64,000 bases of DNA from Oceanihabitans iliipiscarium (GTDB lineage: Bacteria > Bacteroidota > Bacteroidia > Flavobacteriales > Flavobacteriaceae): the NCBI RefSeq assembly GCF_042686125.1, contig NZ_JBHUOV010000007.1:1-64000 (forward strand), given 5' to 3'. A model generated the notes under the pieces. The model had not been told where the DNA came from. It saw only the letters and a program-made list of their open reading frames with translations, and ran no database searches. This document shows positions 8,095 to 17,126 of the stretch, piece after piece. The stretch's first letter is position 1. The number at the start of each line of letters is the position of its first letter. The position numbers and the translations under genes are program-made.

Positions 8095-8913
8095 TTATAA
8101 CGACTGTACCGTTTTTCTGATGGCAACTAAATTAGACAGTAGTGCTTCTAAATTATCTAAATGCAACATATTAGCACCATCACTCTTTGCGTTTGCTGGG
8201 TCAAAATGGGTTTCAATAAATAAGCCATCTACATTATTTACAATCCCAGCTCTAGCAATTGTTTCAATCATATCAGGTCGTCCACCTGTAACGCCAACGC
8301 TTTGGTTAGGTTGTTGTAATGAATGTGTGACATCTAGAATTGTAGGCGCATATTGGCGCATGGTAGGAATGCCGCGAAAATCGACAATCATATCTTGGTA
8401 GCCAAACATTGTTCCTCTGTCTGTAATCCATGCTTTATCGCTTCCAGAATCTTTTACTTTTTGAACGGCATGCTTCATGGCTTCAGGACTCATAAATTGT
8501 CCTTTCTTTAAATTTACTACTTTGCCTGTTTTTGCTGCAGCTACAACCAAGTCGGTTTGTCGTACTAAGAAAGCAGGAATTTGTAAAACATCAACATATT
8601 GAGCGGCAAGTTTTGCATCACTAACTTCATGAATATCTGTAACTGTTGGGACATCGAAAGTTTCTGAAACCTTTTTCAGTATTTGTAAAGCTTTTTCATC
8701 TCCAATGCCTGTAAAACTATCAATTCGACTTCGATTTGCTTTTTTAAAGCTTCCTTTAAAAATGTAAGGGATTTCTAGTTTATTAGTAATAGTTACAACT
8801 TTTTCTGCAATACGAAAAGCCATATCTTCACTTTCAATAGCACAAGGTCCTGATAAAAGGAAGAAGTTATTAGAATGTGTGTGTTTTATTTTTGGAATAT
8901 CTTGAAGCTTCAT
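8095..8913 (-). CDS. kdsA: 3-deoxy-8-phosphooctulonate synthase (KDO-8-P synthase)
   Basis: Condenses phosphoenolpyruvate with arabinose-5-phosphate to give KDO-8-phosphate, the precursor of the KDO of lipid A/LPS core. The 272 residues match the family length. Diagnostic blocks: SGPCAIES near residue 21, FKGSFKKANRSR near 53, GTMFGYQDMIVDFRG and THSLQQPNQ in the C-terminal half. Cytoplasmic and essential for a normal Gram-negative outer membrane. A TACCTTTG -7 box and an 18-bp palindrome lie just upstream (8915-8941). Confidence 0.96.
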   Translation of the reverse strand: MKLQDIPKIKHTHSNNFFLLSGPCAIESEDMAFRIAEKVVTITNKLEIPYIFKGSFKKANRSRIDSFTGIGDEKALQILKKVSETFDVPTVTDIHEVSDAKLAAQYVDVLQIPAFLVRQTDLVVAAAKTGKVVNLKKGQFMSPEAMKHAVQKVKDSGSDKAWITDRGTMFGYQDMIVDFRGIPTMRQYAPTILDVTHSLQQPNQSVGVTGGRPDMIETIARAGIVNNVDGLFIETHFDPANAKSDGANMLHLDNLEALLSNLVAIRKTVQSL

Positions 8914-8914
8914 G

Positions 8915-8941
8915 GACTTAAAAATTTAAGTCACAAAGGTA
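8915..8941 (-). promoter_or_regulatory. kdsA promoter -7 box with palindrome over the start site
   Basis: On the minus strand TACCTTTG (8941-8934) matches the -7 consensus. It is followed at once by a palindrome with arms GACTTAAA and TTTAAGTC separated by AA (8932-8915), ending 1 nt before the kdsA ATG. The expected transcription start falls inside the palindrome. No clear -33 TTTG was found at the right distance. Confidence 0.5.
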
Positions 8942-8947
8942 ATCAAA

Positions 8948-9307
8948 TTAAAAGCTTCTTTTTATACTATTTCTAATAATCCATAATGCCATAAAAAAGT
9001 TAGCTGAAACAAATAATCCACCATAAAAAGCAACATATTTTGCGGAATTTGAAAATGATGTAATGTTTAGTAAATCAGACAGATAGGCTAAAATCATATA
9101 TGATGATAAGCATACAAAAGTAATTCCTAAAGTGAAATTAAGTTTCTGATTAGGCTTAAAGATTTGCCACAAAAATGGAATGCTAAATAATAAAATAGGA
9201 TAAGCGGTTATGCCATTATTTTGGTTTATATCTGTAAACCAATATACAATTATGGCAAGATAATATAGATAAGGGATAAACTTTGAATACTTACTAATGA
9301 GGCTCAT
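8948..9307 (-). CDS. Small four-helix membrane protein, unknown function
   Basis: A 119-residue protein with four hydrophobic segments (about 10-27, 35-52, 58-78, 90-110) and almost no soluble part. It ends in the basic RNSIKRSF. No family motif is recognised. It lies upstream of kdsA on the same strand, 35 bp away, but kdsA has its own promoter candidate in the gap. Confidence 0.6.
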   Translation of the reverse strand: MSLISKYSKFIPYLYYLAIIVYWFTDINQNNGITAYPILLFSIPFLWQIFKPNQKLNFTLGITFVCLSSYMILAYLSDLLNITSFSNSAKYVAFYGGLFVSANFFMALWIIRNSIKRSF

Positions 9308-9618
9308 GATTTTTCTTTTTTAAGATTGATAAAAATTGATAATTCGGTTTGGGTTGATTAGTAAGTGTATCAATTATTTAAACGAAAAATAGTAAGAAAA
9401 ATTGTATGTATTTTTAACTATAACATTTAATTAACTAAAAAAGGAGAGTGTTTTTATGCTGTAAATATGAATACATTTCGAAATAAAAGGTTAAGTATTC
9501 TTATAATGTTAATTTGTTGAATATCAAGTTGTTTTAAGGGTTTTGTAAATACTTTATAAGATTCCTTTTTTCAAAGGAATTTAATGTATCTTTGCACGCT
9601 TAAAATAAGGCATCAATT
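9308..9618 (+). promoter_or_regulatory. Divergent intergenic region with typA promoter and inverted repeat
   Basis: 311 bp without a gene. A -7 box TATCTTTG is at 9587-9594, 24 bp before the typA start codon. Upstream of it, ATTCCTTT (9561-9568) and AAAGGAAT (9573-9580) form a perfect inverted repeat with a 4-nt loop; it may be an operator. The rest (9308-9560) is very AT-rich with no reading frame or repeat that I can support. Confidence 0.55.
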
Positions 9619-11418
9619 ATGGCTAATATTAAAAACATTGCAATCATTGCACACGTAGATCATGGTAAAACAACTTTGGTTGATAAAATTATGTACCATT
9701 GTCAATTGTTTCGTGAAAACGAAAATACAGGAGATTTAATTCTTGATAACAATGATTTAGAGCGTGAACGCGGAATTACAATTACCTCTAAAAACGTTTC
9801 AGTAATCTATAAAGACACGAAAATTAATATTATTGATACACCTGGTCACGCCGATTTTGGTGGAGAAGTAGAGCGTGTGCTTAATATGGCAGATGGAGTG
9901 TTGTTATTAGTAGATGCTTTTGAAGGTCCAATGCCTCAAACGCGTTTTGTATTACAAAAAGCAATTGATTTAGGTTTAAAACCTTGTGTCGTTATTAATA
10001 AAGTTGATAAAGAAAATTGTACGCCTGATGAAGTTCATGAAAAAGTTTTTGACTTAATGTTTGAACTTGGTGCTGAAGAATGGCAATTAGATTTCCCAAC
10101 AGTATATGGTTCGGCAAAGAACAATTGGATGAGCGACGATTGGCAAAATGAAACTGATAATATAGAACCATTATTAGATATGGTTATTGAACATATTCCA
10201 GCGCCAAAAATTGAAGAAGGAACCACTCAAATGTTAATTACATCTTTAGACTTTTCATCTTTTACAGGACGAATTGCAATAGGACGTTTAACTCGTGGCG
10301 CTTTAAAAGTTGGACAAAACATCTCTTTAGTTAAAAGAGACAAAAGCATAGTAAAATCTAAAATTAAAGAACTTCATGTTTTTGAAGGTTTAGGACGCAA
10401 GAAAGTTGATGAAGTGCAAACAGGAGATATTTGTGCTATCGTAGGTCTTGAAGGTTTCGAAATTGGGGATACTGTTGCCGATTGGGAAACACCTGAAGGT
10501 TTAAAAACTATCGCTATTGACGAACCAACAATGAGTATGTTGTTTACGATTAACGATTCGCCTTTCTTTGGTAAAGATGGTAAATTTGTCACCTCTCGTC
10601 ATATTAAAGACCGTTTAACTAAAGAATTAGAGAAAAACTTAGCATTACGAGTTAATGATACAGATAGTGCAGATAAGTTCTTGGTTTTTGGTCGTGGTGT
10701 ATTGCACTTATCGGTTTTAATAGAAACCATGCGTCGTGAAGGTTATGAGCTTCAAATCGGTCAACCACAAGTTATTATTAAAGAAATTGATGGTGTAAAA
10801 TGTGAGCCTGTTGAAGAAATGACTATTGATTTACCAGAACATGTTTCAGGTAAAGCTATAGAAATGGTAACGATGCGTAAAGGAGAAATGTTAAGTATGC
10901 AAGCTAAAGGCGAACGTATGGTTTGTGAATTTATAGTGCCTTCAAGAGGGATTATAGGTTTGCGTAATCAATTACTTACTGCAACGGCAGGAGAAGCAAT
11001 AATGGCTCATAGGTTTAAAGAATATCAGCCTATAAAAGGAGGTATTCCTGAGCGTCAAAATGGCTCTTTAGTGTCTATGGAAAAAGGACAAGCCATTCCT
11101 TATTCTATAGATAAACTACAAGATAGAGGTAAGTTTTTTGTAGATCCAGGAGAAGATATTTATGAAGGTCAAGTGATTGGCGAAAATTCTCGTGGTGATG
11201 ATATGGTTGTAAATGTGACCAAAACCAAAAAATTAAGTAATGTACGTTCTTCTGGAGCAGATGATAAAGCTAAAATTGTACCTGCAATTAAATTTAGTTT
11301 AGAGGAAGCTTTAGAGTATATTCAAAAAGATGAATATGTTGAAGTTACTCCTAACCATTTGCGTTTGCGTAAAATTTTATTGACTGAAGTAGAGCGTAAG
11401 CGTAATAAGAGTATTTAA
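9619..11418 (+). CDS. typA: Ribosome-associated GTPase TypA/BipA
   Basis: A translational GTPase of 599 residues, the usual BipA length, which binds ribosomes and supports 50S assembly and growth under stress. G1 is AHVDHGKTT at 11-19, the switch I block ERGITI follows near 49, G3 is DTPGHADFGG near 74, and G4 is NKVD near 128. The C-terminal BipA-specific domain includes SRGIIGLRNQLLTATAGEA and NHLRLRKILL. It is monocistronic with its own promoter (9587-9594). Nothing odd in length or motifs. Confidence 0.97.
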   Translation: MANIKNIAIIAHVDHGKTTLVDKIMYHCQLFRENENTGDLILDNNDLERERGITITSKNVSVIYKDTKINIIDTPGHADFGGEVERVLNMADGVLLLVDAFEGPMPQTRFVLQKAIDLGLKPCVVINKVDKENCTPDEVHEKVFDLMFELGAEEWQLDFPTVYGSAKNNWMSDDWQNETDNIEPLLDMVIEHIPAPKIEEGTTQMLITSLDFSSFTGRIAIGRLTRGALKVGQNISLVKRDKSIVKSKIKELHVFEGLGRKKVDEVQTGDICAIVGLEGFEIGDTVADWETPEGLKTIAIDEPTMSMLFTINDSPFFGKDGKFVTSRHIKDRLTKELEKNLALRVNDTDSADKFLVFGRGVLHLSVLIETMRREGYELQIGQPQVIIKEIDGVKCEPVEEMTIDLPEHVSGKAIEMVTMRKGEMLSMQAKGERMVCEFIVPSRGIIGLRNQLLTATAGEAIMAHRFKEYQPIKGGIPERQNGSLVSMEKGQAIPYSIDKLQDRGKFFVDPGEDIYEGQVIGENSRGDDMVVNVTKTKKLSNVRSSGADDKAKIVPAIKFSLEEALEYIQKDEYVEVTPNHLRLRKILLTEVERKRNKSI

Positions 11419-11542
11419 TACATTTTAAGTTCCTGCGGGATTCTATTGGAGTCAATGAGTCATCTCGCTATAAATATGTATTAACTTATGTTATTTAATG
11501 CTTTAAAGCAACTAAGTTTATTATATTTACAAAAATTTTAAT

Positions 11543-11743
11543 ATGCATTTTTTATACTTTGATCCAGGTTTAGGAGCGATGATAGTGCAAGCAATTGTTG
11601 CTGTAGTCGCTGGTGTTGTGCTATTTTCTAAAGGGTTGATGTTTAAAATAAAGGCGTTTTTTGGTTTTGGAAAAACTAATGAAGACGATTTATTTGATGA
11701 TATTGAAATTAAAGATCAAGATATAGAAAACAAAAATAGCTAG
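11543..11743 (+). CDS. Small membrane protein at the start of the polysaccharide locus
   Basis: 66 residues: a short YFDPGLGAMIVQAIVAVVAGV segment that makes one transmembrane helix, a basic GLMFKIKAFFGFGK stretch, and an acidic tail. Small proteins with a DPG-x-G-x-M-I-x-Q opening often sit next to surface-polysaccharide genes; their role is unknown. Its stop codon overlaps the next start by 1 nt (TAG/GTG), so it is translationally coupled to the methyltransferase. Confidence 0.72.
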   Translation: MHFLYFDPGLGAMIVQAIVAVVAGVVLFSKGLMFKIKAFFGFGKTNEDDLFDDIEIKDQDIENKNS

Positions 11744-13128
11744 TGTCAGATAACAGTAAGCATGCTTCTTCTTTTAGAGATCCTTCAGGTTATATTTTTA
11801 CAGATGAAGGGATTATAAAACGAGCTATTCTTCCTATTTATTTTAAACAATATAATGCTTTAAATTCTTCTGGTTTTTTTGAGAGTCTGTTTAAAAACAA
11901 GCTTTTAATTCCACATACTGAATTATCTCAAACTGAAAACAAGATTGTTATTCAACCTGAGCCTATTCCGTTTATTACTTATCCTTACGAATGGAGTTTT
12001 AATATGTATAAGGAAGCTGCTTTATTAACGCTAAAGCTTCAAAAATACTGTGTAGAAAAAGGTTTTTCTCTTAAAGATGCTACAGCTTTTAATGTCACCT
12101 TCTATGAAGGTAAAGCTATTTTTATAGATACATTATCTTTTGATTTTTATCAAGAAAACTCACCTTGGAGAGCATACAAACAATTCATTACTCATTTTTT
12201 AGGACCATTAGTATTAGCACATTACCATGGTGCACAATCGCTTAAAATGATGAGTAATTTTATTGATGGAATTCCTATAAAAATGCTGTCTTCAATGCTG
12301 CCCTTTAAATCAAAAATGAATCCGTTTTTGTATTCAAATATTCACCTTTTAGCGAAGTTTGAAGATAAGCATAATGAAGATTATAAAGGCGAATCTAAAG
12401 TGTCTTCATTATCAAAAAAGGGACAATTAAATATTATTGAAAGTTTATATAATTATATTAAAAAACTGACTTTGAAAGAGCAAAGTGAATGGGGAAATTA
12501 TTATAACAAAACCAATTATAGTGATGATGCCTTTGTTCAAAAGTCACATATTATTAATTCATGGCTTGAAACCATTAAGGCTAAAACGTTAATAGATGTT
12601 GGTGGAAATGATGGCACTTTTGTTAGAAAAATTAACAGCCAACCTAACCATGCTTTAGTTTGTGATATCGATAATAATGCTGTCGACTTTAATTATAAAA
12701 CAGTTAAAGAACAAAAGGAATCTTTTATGACACCTTTTGTTTTAGATGTGTTAAACCCTTCACCTGCGATAGGATTTCAAAATAGAGAACGCGATTCTTT
12801 TATAAATAGAGTTAAAGACTTTGCTCCAGATGTTACTTTGGCTTTGGCTGTTATTCATCACATGTCATTATCTGGAAACGTTACCTTTGATATGTCTGCA
12901 AAATTCTTTGCATCATTCTCTAAGTTTTTAGTTATCGAGTTTCCTAAACGAAATGATTCTTGGGTGCAACGCTTGTTAAATAGTAAAGTCGATTTTAAAG
13001 ATCATTTTGATTTTTATACTATTAATCATTTTGAAAAAGCTTACACGAATTGTTTTGAAATAGTAGAGAAAAAAGAGATTCAAAATAGCGAGCGTGTGAT
13101 GTATTTACTTAAAACTAAAAATGTTTGA
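11743..13128 (+). CDS. Class I SAM-dependent methyltransferase, two-part
   Basis: 461 residues starting at GTG 11743, whose first base is the last base of the upstream TAG. The C-terminal part (about 280-460) is a Rossmann methyltransferase with the SAM loop VGGNDGTF and a downstream LALAVIHHMSLSG. The N-terminal ~270 residues form a separate domain without a recognised motif, apart from a kinase-like YHGAQSLK region. The arrangement resembles NoeA-like nodulation/surface-glycan methyltransferases. The position suggests methylation of a glycan or its lipid carrier intermediate (inference). It overlaps the next gene by 8 nt. Confidence 0.75.
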   Translation: MSDNSKHASSFRDPSGYIFTDEGIIKRAILPIYFKQYNALNSSGFFESLFKNKLLIPHTELSQTENKIVIQPEPIPFITYPYEWSFNMYKEAALLTLKLQKYCVEKGFSLKDATAFNVTFYEGKAIFIDTLSFDFYQENSPWRAYKQFITHFLGPLVLAHYHGAQSLKMMSNFIDGIPIKMLSSMLPFKSKMNPFLYSNIHLLAKFEDKHNEDYKGESKVSSLSKKGQLNIIESLYNYIKKLTLKEQSEWGNYYNKTNYSDDAFVQKSHIINSWLETIKAKTLIDVGGNDGTFVRKINSQPNHALVCDIDNNAVDFNYKTVKEQKESFMTPFVLDVLNPSPAIGFQNRERDSFINRVKDFAPDVTLALAVIHHMSLSGNVTFDMSAKFFASFSKFLVIEFPKRNDSWVQRLLNSKVDFKDHFDFYTINHFEKAYTNCFEIVEKKEIQNSERVMYLLKTKNV

Positions 13129-14602
13129 TAAGTTAAGAATGTTTATTTTAAATTTTATAAAAAGTAATAAAGAATACCCTTTAATTGCTTTAATAGCTTC
13201 AGGTCTTTATCCAATTTTATATTATTACGCATCTAACTATGGTCATGCGAATTCATTTAAACATTTAGCTTTTTTTGTTTTTCTATTTATTGCGCTGCCT
13301 TATATTTCTCTTATCCTTTTGAGACTAGTATTCAATAAGGTTAGTTTTTTAAAGCCATATAGAAATCGTCTTATTGCTATATTAAATGTCTTTTGTTTTT
13401 CTGTATTTATACTGATTGCAACTTCGGGTTTAAACACTCTTAAAGTATTAAGTTGTGTTGCTGGTGCTATTTTATTTGGAATCGTATTGCATAAACATAT
13501 TAAGAAATTAGTGGTTTTTCAGTACTTCATGGCTTTTGTAGCTTTGTTCTGGGTTGCTCCAAATGTATATGAGAGCTTAACTTCCTCCACTAAATGGATG
13601 CAACAACCTGATGCGATTGAAAATGTGAAACTCATAAAAACGCCAAATATTTATATTATTCAACCTGATGGATACGCCAATTTTTCAGAATTAAAAAAAG
13701 GGCATTATGCGTTTAATAATAGTGAATTTGAAGGCTTTTTAGCAGCAAATCAGTTTACATTATACGATGATTTTAGAAGTAATTATTTTTCTACTTTATC
13801 CTCAAATGCTTCAATGTTTGCAATGAAACATCATTATTATAATAATGCGAAATACAGTAATGTTGAACCTTTGTTTACAAGAGGTGTTATTGCTGGAGAT
13901 AACTTAGTGGTTGATATTTTTAAAAGGAATGGCTATGCAACACATTTAATTTTAGAAAGTGAGTATCTTATTTCTAATAAACCAAAATTAAAGTATAACG
14001 ATTCTAATATTGCTATTGATGAAGTTTCGTATTTATCTAAAGGCTTTGAGATAAAAAGAGATGTCATTTCTGATTTAGAAAAGGCTATTGAAAATCAGAC
14101 AAACTCAAGTCATTTTTATTTTATTGAAAAAATATTACCTGGACATATTGCCCAATCTCGATTTAACAATTTAGGTAAAGAAAAGGAAAGAACGGCGTAC
14201 TTAGATAATTTAGAAAAAGCCAATCAATGGCTAAAAAAAATAATAAAAACAATTACGAATAAAGACAAGAATTGTTTGATTGTTATTGTTGCAGATCATG
14301 GTGGATTTGTAGGTATGAACAGTATTTATGAGGCGAAAATTAAACAAGATGATCCAGATTTAGTAAAGTCTGTTTTTGCTTCAGCTTTGGCTATAAAGTG
14401 GCCTGAAGATGACATGTATTCTGGAGAAATTAAGACCTCAGTAAATTTGTTTAGAACACTTTTTAGTTATTTATCTAATGATACTTCATATCTTAATCAC
14501 TTAGAAGAGGATGCAAGCTATTTAGCGATTCGCAAGAAAGCCCCTTTTGGAGTATATAAAGCGATAGATGAAAACGGTAAAGTAGTTTTTGAAAAAAAGT
14601 AA
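13121..14602 (+). CDS. Sulfatase/alkaline-phosphatase fold membrane enzyme (first of a tandem pair)
   Basis: 493 residues. About five transmembrane helices fill the first 155 residues, followed by an extracytoplasmic sulfatase-fold domain. Likely metal ligands are Asp183 (QPDGY), Asp392-His393 (ADHGG) and His342 (PGH). The nucleophile region is STLSSN at 224-229, where Ser/Thr rather than Cys would act. This layout is that of phosphoethanolamine or glycerol-phosphate transferases (EptA, LtaS), so transfer of a phospho-group to a surface glycan is plausible but unproven. It overlaps the methyltransferase by 8 nt, and a close paralogue follows after 6 nt. Confidence 0.75.
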   Translation: MFDKLRMFILNFIKSNKEYPLIALIASGLYPILYYYASNYGHANSFKHLAFFVFLFIALPYISLILLRLVFNKVSFLKPYRNRLIAILNVFCFSVFILIATSGLNTLKVLSCVAGAILFGIVLHKHIKKLVVFQYFMAFVALFWVAPNVYESLTSSTKWMQQPDAIENVKLIKTPNIYIIQPDGYANFSELKKGHYAFNNSEFEGFLAANQFTLYDDFRSNYFSTLSSNASMFAMKHHYYNNAKYSNVEPLFTRGVIAGDNLVVDIFKRNGYATHLILESEYLISNKPKLKYNDSNIAIDEVSYLSKGFEIKRDVISDLEKAIENQTNSSHFYFIEKILPGHIAQSRFNNLGKEKERTAYLDNLEKANQWLKKIIKTITNKDKNCLIVIVADHGGFVGMNSIYEAKIKQDDPDLVKSVFASALAIKWPEDDMYSGEIKTSVNLFRTLFSYLSNDTSYLNHLEEDASYLAIRKKAPFGVYKAIDENGKVVFEKK

Positions 14603-14608
14603 TATAAA

Positions 14609-16099
14609 ATGCTAAATAATTTAAGACTTAAAGTCATTGCTTTTATTGATAGCAAAAAGAATAGGCCAATTTTAGCAGCCTTTGCTTCTGGCTTATATCC
14701 TTTGGTTTATTATTACAACAAAAACTTTACTCTAGTAAATTCTTGGACTCAGTTTTTTTACTTTGTTTTTATCTATTTAATCTTACCAGCAGTTGTCTTT
14801 TATATATGTTATAATGGACTAAAAAAGCTGAGGTGTTTTAATAAATACCTCACTTATATTATTCCTGTTTTAAATTTAAGTGTGTTTGCTTTCCTTATTG
14901 TGATTAGTACATATGGACACGATATAAAAGTCATAATAATAGCTATTATAGTTGCTTTTATTTTAGCTATTTTACTTAGAAAACAGATCAATAAAATTAT
15001 TGTTTTTCAGTTTATACTTTCAGCTTTAGTTTTTGTGAAATTGATTCCAGATTTTCATCGACATATTACCTATTCTAGTGTGTGGATGGAACAACCAGAT
15101 GATATTGAAGAAGCGCTTTTTAAAAAGAAACCCAATATTTATGTGATTCAACCTGATGGTTACGCGAATTTTTCTGAATTAAAAAACGACACCTATAATT
15201 TTGATAATTCTGTGTTCGAATCCTTTTTATCAGACAAAAACTTCAAGCTATATGATGACTTTAGAAGCAATTACAATTCGACCTTAAGTTCTAATACTTC
15301 GATGTTTGCGATGAAACATCATCAGTATAATAATCCGAAACCAGGAACAAACGAACTCTATAATTCACGAGACATTATCGTTGGAAAAAATCCTGTAATT
15401 TCTATCCTAAAAAAGAATGATTACAAGACGTTTTTGATTTTAGAAAAATCGTATTTGTTAGTCAATAGACCAAAAATAGAATATGATTATTGTAATATCG
15501 ATTATAGCGAAGTGTCTTATCAGTCAAGAGGTTTTGAGGTTGATAAACAGGTGACTTTAGATGTTGAACAAGCGATAAAGAATAATACATCGAGTACTAA
15601 TTTCTTCTTTATAGAAAAAATAAGTCCAGGTCATGTCGCGAATAGCAAAGCAGGTTCTAAAGGAAAAACTCAAGAACGGATGAATTACCTTGAAGCACTT
15701 GAAGCTTCTAATGAATGGCTTACAGATTTAGTAACAAGAATAGAACGTTTAGATAAAAATAGTTTAATTGTTATTGTTGCAGATCATGGTGGTTTTGTAG
15801 GTTTAGATTATACGCTTCAATGCAAAGAGAAACAAACAGAACGTGATTTGGTTTATACTATTTTTACTTCAGCCTTAGCGATAAAATGGCCAGGAGAAGC
15901 GCCAGCATTTGATGACAAGCTAAAATCGAATGTTAATCTATTTCGAGTGTTGTTTTCATATTTAAGTGAAGACGAGACATATTTAGACCACCTACAAGAC
16001 GATAAAAGTTATTCAGTCATTGAAACTGGAGCACCTTATGGTGTTTATGAACTCATTAATGAAAAAGGCGAAGTTGTTTTTAATGCCTTTTCTAAATAA
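14609..16099 (+). CDS. Sulfatase/alkaline-phosphatase fold membrane enzyme (second of a tandem pair)
   Basis: 496 residues, same architecture and same motif positions as the preceding gene: about five N-terminal helices, QPDGY with Asp183, STLSSN near 224, PGH and ADHGG in the C-terminal third. In the block 175-242, 52 of 68 residues are identical in my hand alignment, while the membrane part differs much more. This is therefore a tandem duplication in which the catalytic core is conserved and the membrane part has drifted. The two could modify different acceptors. Confidence 0.75.
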   Translation: MLNNLRLKVIAFIDSKKNRPILAAFASGLYPLVYYYNKNFTLVNSWTQFFYFVFIYLILPAVVFYICYNGLKKLRCFNKYLTYIIPVLNLSVFAFLIVISTYGHDIKVIIIAIIVAFILAILLRKQINKIIVFQFILSALVFVKLIPDFHRHITYSSVWMEQPDDIEEALFKKKPNIYVIQPDGYANFSELKNDTYNFDNSVFESFLSDKNFKLYDDFRSNYNSTLSSNTSMFAMKHHQYNNPKPGTNELYNSRDIIVGKNPVISILKKNDYKTFLILEKSYLLVNRPKIEYDYCNIDYSEVSYQSRGFEVDKQVTLDVEQAIKNNTSSTNFFFIEKISPGHVANSKAGSKGKTQERMNYLEALEASNEWLTDLVTRIERLDKNSLIVIVADHGGFVGLDYTLQCKEKQTERDLVYTIFTSALAIKWPGEAPAFDDKLKSNVNLFRVLFSYLSEDETYLDHLQDDKSYSVIETGAPYGVYELINEKGEVVFNAFSK

Positions 16100-16259
16100 T
16101 TCTTAAAGACTTTACCAATAAAATTAGTATTTTCAACCTATAATAAAAATACGACACACTATTTATTTAGTTCAAAAATATAATTCTGATAATAAAGCGC
16201 TTTGGGACAGCTTTGTAGCTTCATCTAAAAATGCAACATTCTTATTTTATAGAGATTTT

Positions 16260-17126
16260 ATGGAGTATCATCAAGATCGATTTGATGATTATTCATTAAT
16301 GATTTATAGCGATGAAAAACTAGTAGCTCTGCTTCCTGGAAATCGCGATGGAAAAATGATTTATTCTCATCAAGGTTTGAGTTATGGTGGATTGCTCATT
16401 AACGATAAATTAAGGTTTGAGAGTTATATTGAAGTTTTTAAAGCTTTATTAATCTATCTTCAAGCTGAAAGTATAGAAGTGCTACATCTTAAAAAATTAC
16501 CTTTTATTTATCACAAAACGTTAAGTGATGAAATAAGTTATGTCCTTTCTGCGTTGGATGCTAATCAGACAGGTTTTGATAGCTATTTTGTGCTTGAAGA
16601 TGTGTCAAGCTATCAGCCAAATAGGAATAGAAAAAGAGCGATTAAAATTTCTGAAAAAGAAGGTGTAGTTATTGCTAATGATGAAATAGCATTTTTTTGG
16701 AAGCATGTTTTAGAGCAAAACTTAGCAGCAAAATTTGATGTTAAACCAGTACACACTATTGAAGAAATTAAATATTTGATGACAAAATTTCCTGAGCATA
16801 TAAAATTTTATTCAGCTAAGTCAGGTAATGAAGTGTTGGCTGGCGCTGTTTTGTTTGTTACTGATAATGTGGTGCATTTTCAATACAGTTCAGGGACAGA
16901 AAAGCGTACTGAAAATGGTTCGTTAGACGCGCTTTTTCATTTTATAATTCAAAAATATCACCATAAAAAATATATTAGTTTTGGAAGCTCATCAACAGAT
17001 AAAAGCTTAAAAATTGATAAAGGCTTAGCTTATTGGAAAGAAAGTTTTGGAGCACGTGTTATGCCTCAAGAAAGTTATTCAATACAAACAAAAAATCATT
17101 TTAAATTAGACACTATTTTTAAATGA
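16260..17126 (+). CDS. GNAT/FemAB-like acyltransferase; true N-terminus lies upstream of the first ATG
   Basis: From ATG 16260 there are 288 residues of a FemAB/GNAT-type protein (FFWKHVLEQNLAAKFDVKPVHT, LAGAVLFVTDNVVHFQYSSG and KSLKIDKGLAYWKESFG are typical blocks). In-frame coding continues upstream: from 16140 it reads IIKIRHTIYLVQKYNSDNKA, then LWDSFVASSKNATFLFYRDF and the Met. That looks like the conserved family N-terminus. No ATG, GTG or TTG lies between the in-frame TAG at 16125-16127 and 16260, only ATA (16140, 16143, 16149) and ATT (16161). Either a rare start codon is used or the gene is 5'-damaged. It probably N-acylates the sugar amine made by the adjacent aminotransferase, which starts 4 nt before its end. 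Confidence 0.7.
   Translation: MEYHQDRFDDYSLMIYSDEKLVALLPGNRDGKMIYSHQGLSYGGLLINDKLRFESYIEVFKALLIYLQAESIEVLHLKKLPFIYHKTLSDEISYVLSALDANQTGFDSYFVLEDVSSYQPNRNRKRAIKISEKEGVVIANDEIAFFWKHVLEQNLAAKFDVKPVHTIEEIKYLMTKFPEHIKFYSAKSGNEVLAGAVLFVTDNVVHFQYSSGTEKRTENGSLDALFHFIIQKYHHKKYISFGSSSTDKSLKIDKGLAYWKESFGARVMPQESYSIQTKNHFKLDTIFK

Noticed and set aside
11430..11465. TTCCTGCGGGATTCTATTGG as a third repeat family after typA
   Set aside because: Only one copy is seen in the window and the stem is poor; the likeness to known flavobacterial TTCCTGC repeats is too weak.
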